DNA of 64,000 bases from Haloechinothrix aidingensis (GTDB taxonomy: Bacteria > Actinomycetota > Actinomycetes > Mycobacteriales > Pseudonocardiaceae). Shown one piece after another: positions 63,304 to 64,000 of the stretch (positions are counted from its first letter, which is position 1; each line of letters opens with the position of its first letter). The translations under genes were made by a program, and so were the position numbers. The notes under the pieces were generated by a model, which had not been told where the DNA came from, did not search any database, and worked only from the letters and a program-made list of their open reading frames with translations. The stretch is from positions 148,012 to 212,011 of the forward strand of contig NZ_JACCKD010000005.1 of the NCBI RefSeq assembly GCF_013450155.1, written 5' to 3'.

Positions 63304-64000
<697 letters not shown>

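Overview
The window is high-G+C actinomycete chromosome, most likely from the Pseudonocardiales. The reasons are an actinobacterial mce operon with yrbE genes, an XRE/DUF5753 plus DUF397 gene pair, many GTG starts, and several promoters whose -10 box sits 6-8 nt before the start codon (leaderless transcripts). It ends in the 3' part of a 23S rRNA gene on the minus strand.

Layout. 1-11.4 kb (minus): a complete mce lipid-import operon (yrbEA, yrbEB, embedded ATPase, mceA-F) followed by an MMPL/RND transporter that runs off the left edge. 11.4-20.2 kb: mixed genes, including an aldehyde dehydrogenase with a membrane protein, an alpha/beta hydrolase, an M24 protein without the usual metal ligands, a secreted lipase, a spermidine-synthase-like protein, DUF305 and DUF6153 proteins. 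20.4-50.9 kb, with outliers to 59.3 kb: a dense island resembling the DosR (DevR) dormancy regulon of Mycobacterium tuberculosis. 52.5-56.5 kb: a GntR-controlled operon with a GMC oxidoreductase, in the same order as I recall for Rv0494-Rv0493c-Rv0492c. 56.6-58.4 kb: three overlapping small genes divergent from the XRE/DUF397 pair. 59.3-64 kb: LysR, a secreted trypsin-like protease, thiI and the 23S rRNA.

The dormancy island is the main result. It holds a DevR response regulator with the phospho-acceptor and DNA-contact residues of DosR, and a two-GAF sensor kinase whose heme His147, Gly85 and Tyr169 fall at the residue numbers I recall for DosT. It also holds an HspX-like chaperone divergent from an Acg-like protein (as Rv2031c/Rv2032), four further Acg-type proteins, a tandem universal stress protein plus a USP pseudogene, a DATIN-like hibernation factor, an Rv1733c-like membrane protein, an Rv2004c-like kinase fusion, CBS-BON proteins and an alcohol dehydrogenase. 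An anaerobic nitrate module is included: narK with a P1B-5 ATPase carrying a hemerythrin domain, and narGHJI.

Many of these genes are preceded by a 14-bp dyad of the form GGGNC-N4-G(G/T)CCC. For six promoters a -10-like hexamer starts exactly 38 nt after the first base of the dyad, and for two more at 36-37 nt. I read this as a DevR-activated hypoxia/nitric oxide regulon that couples nitrate respiration, chaperones, ribosome hibernation and redox proteins. Functions are inferred from sequence and family knowledge; nothing was searched or computed.
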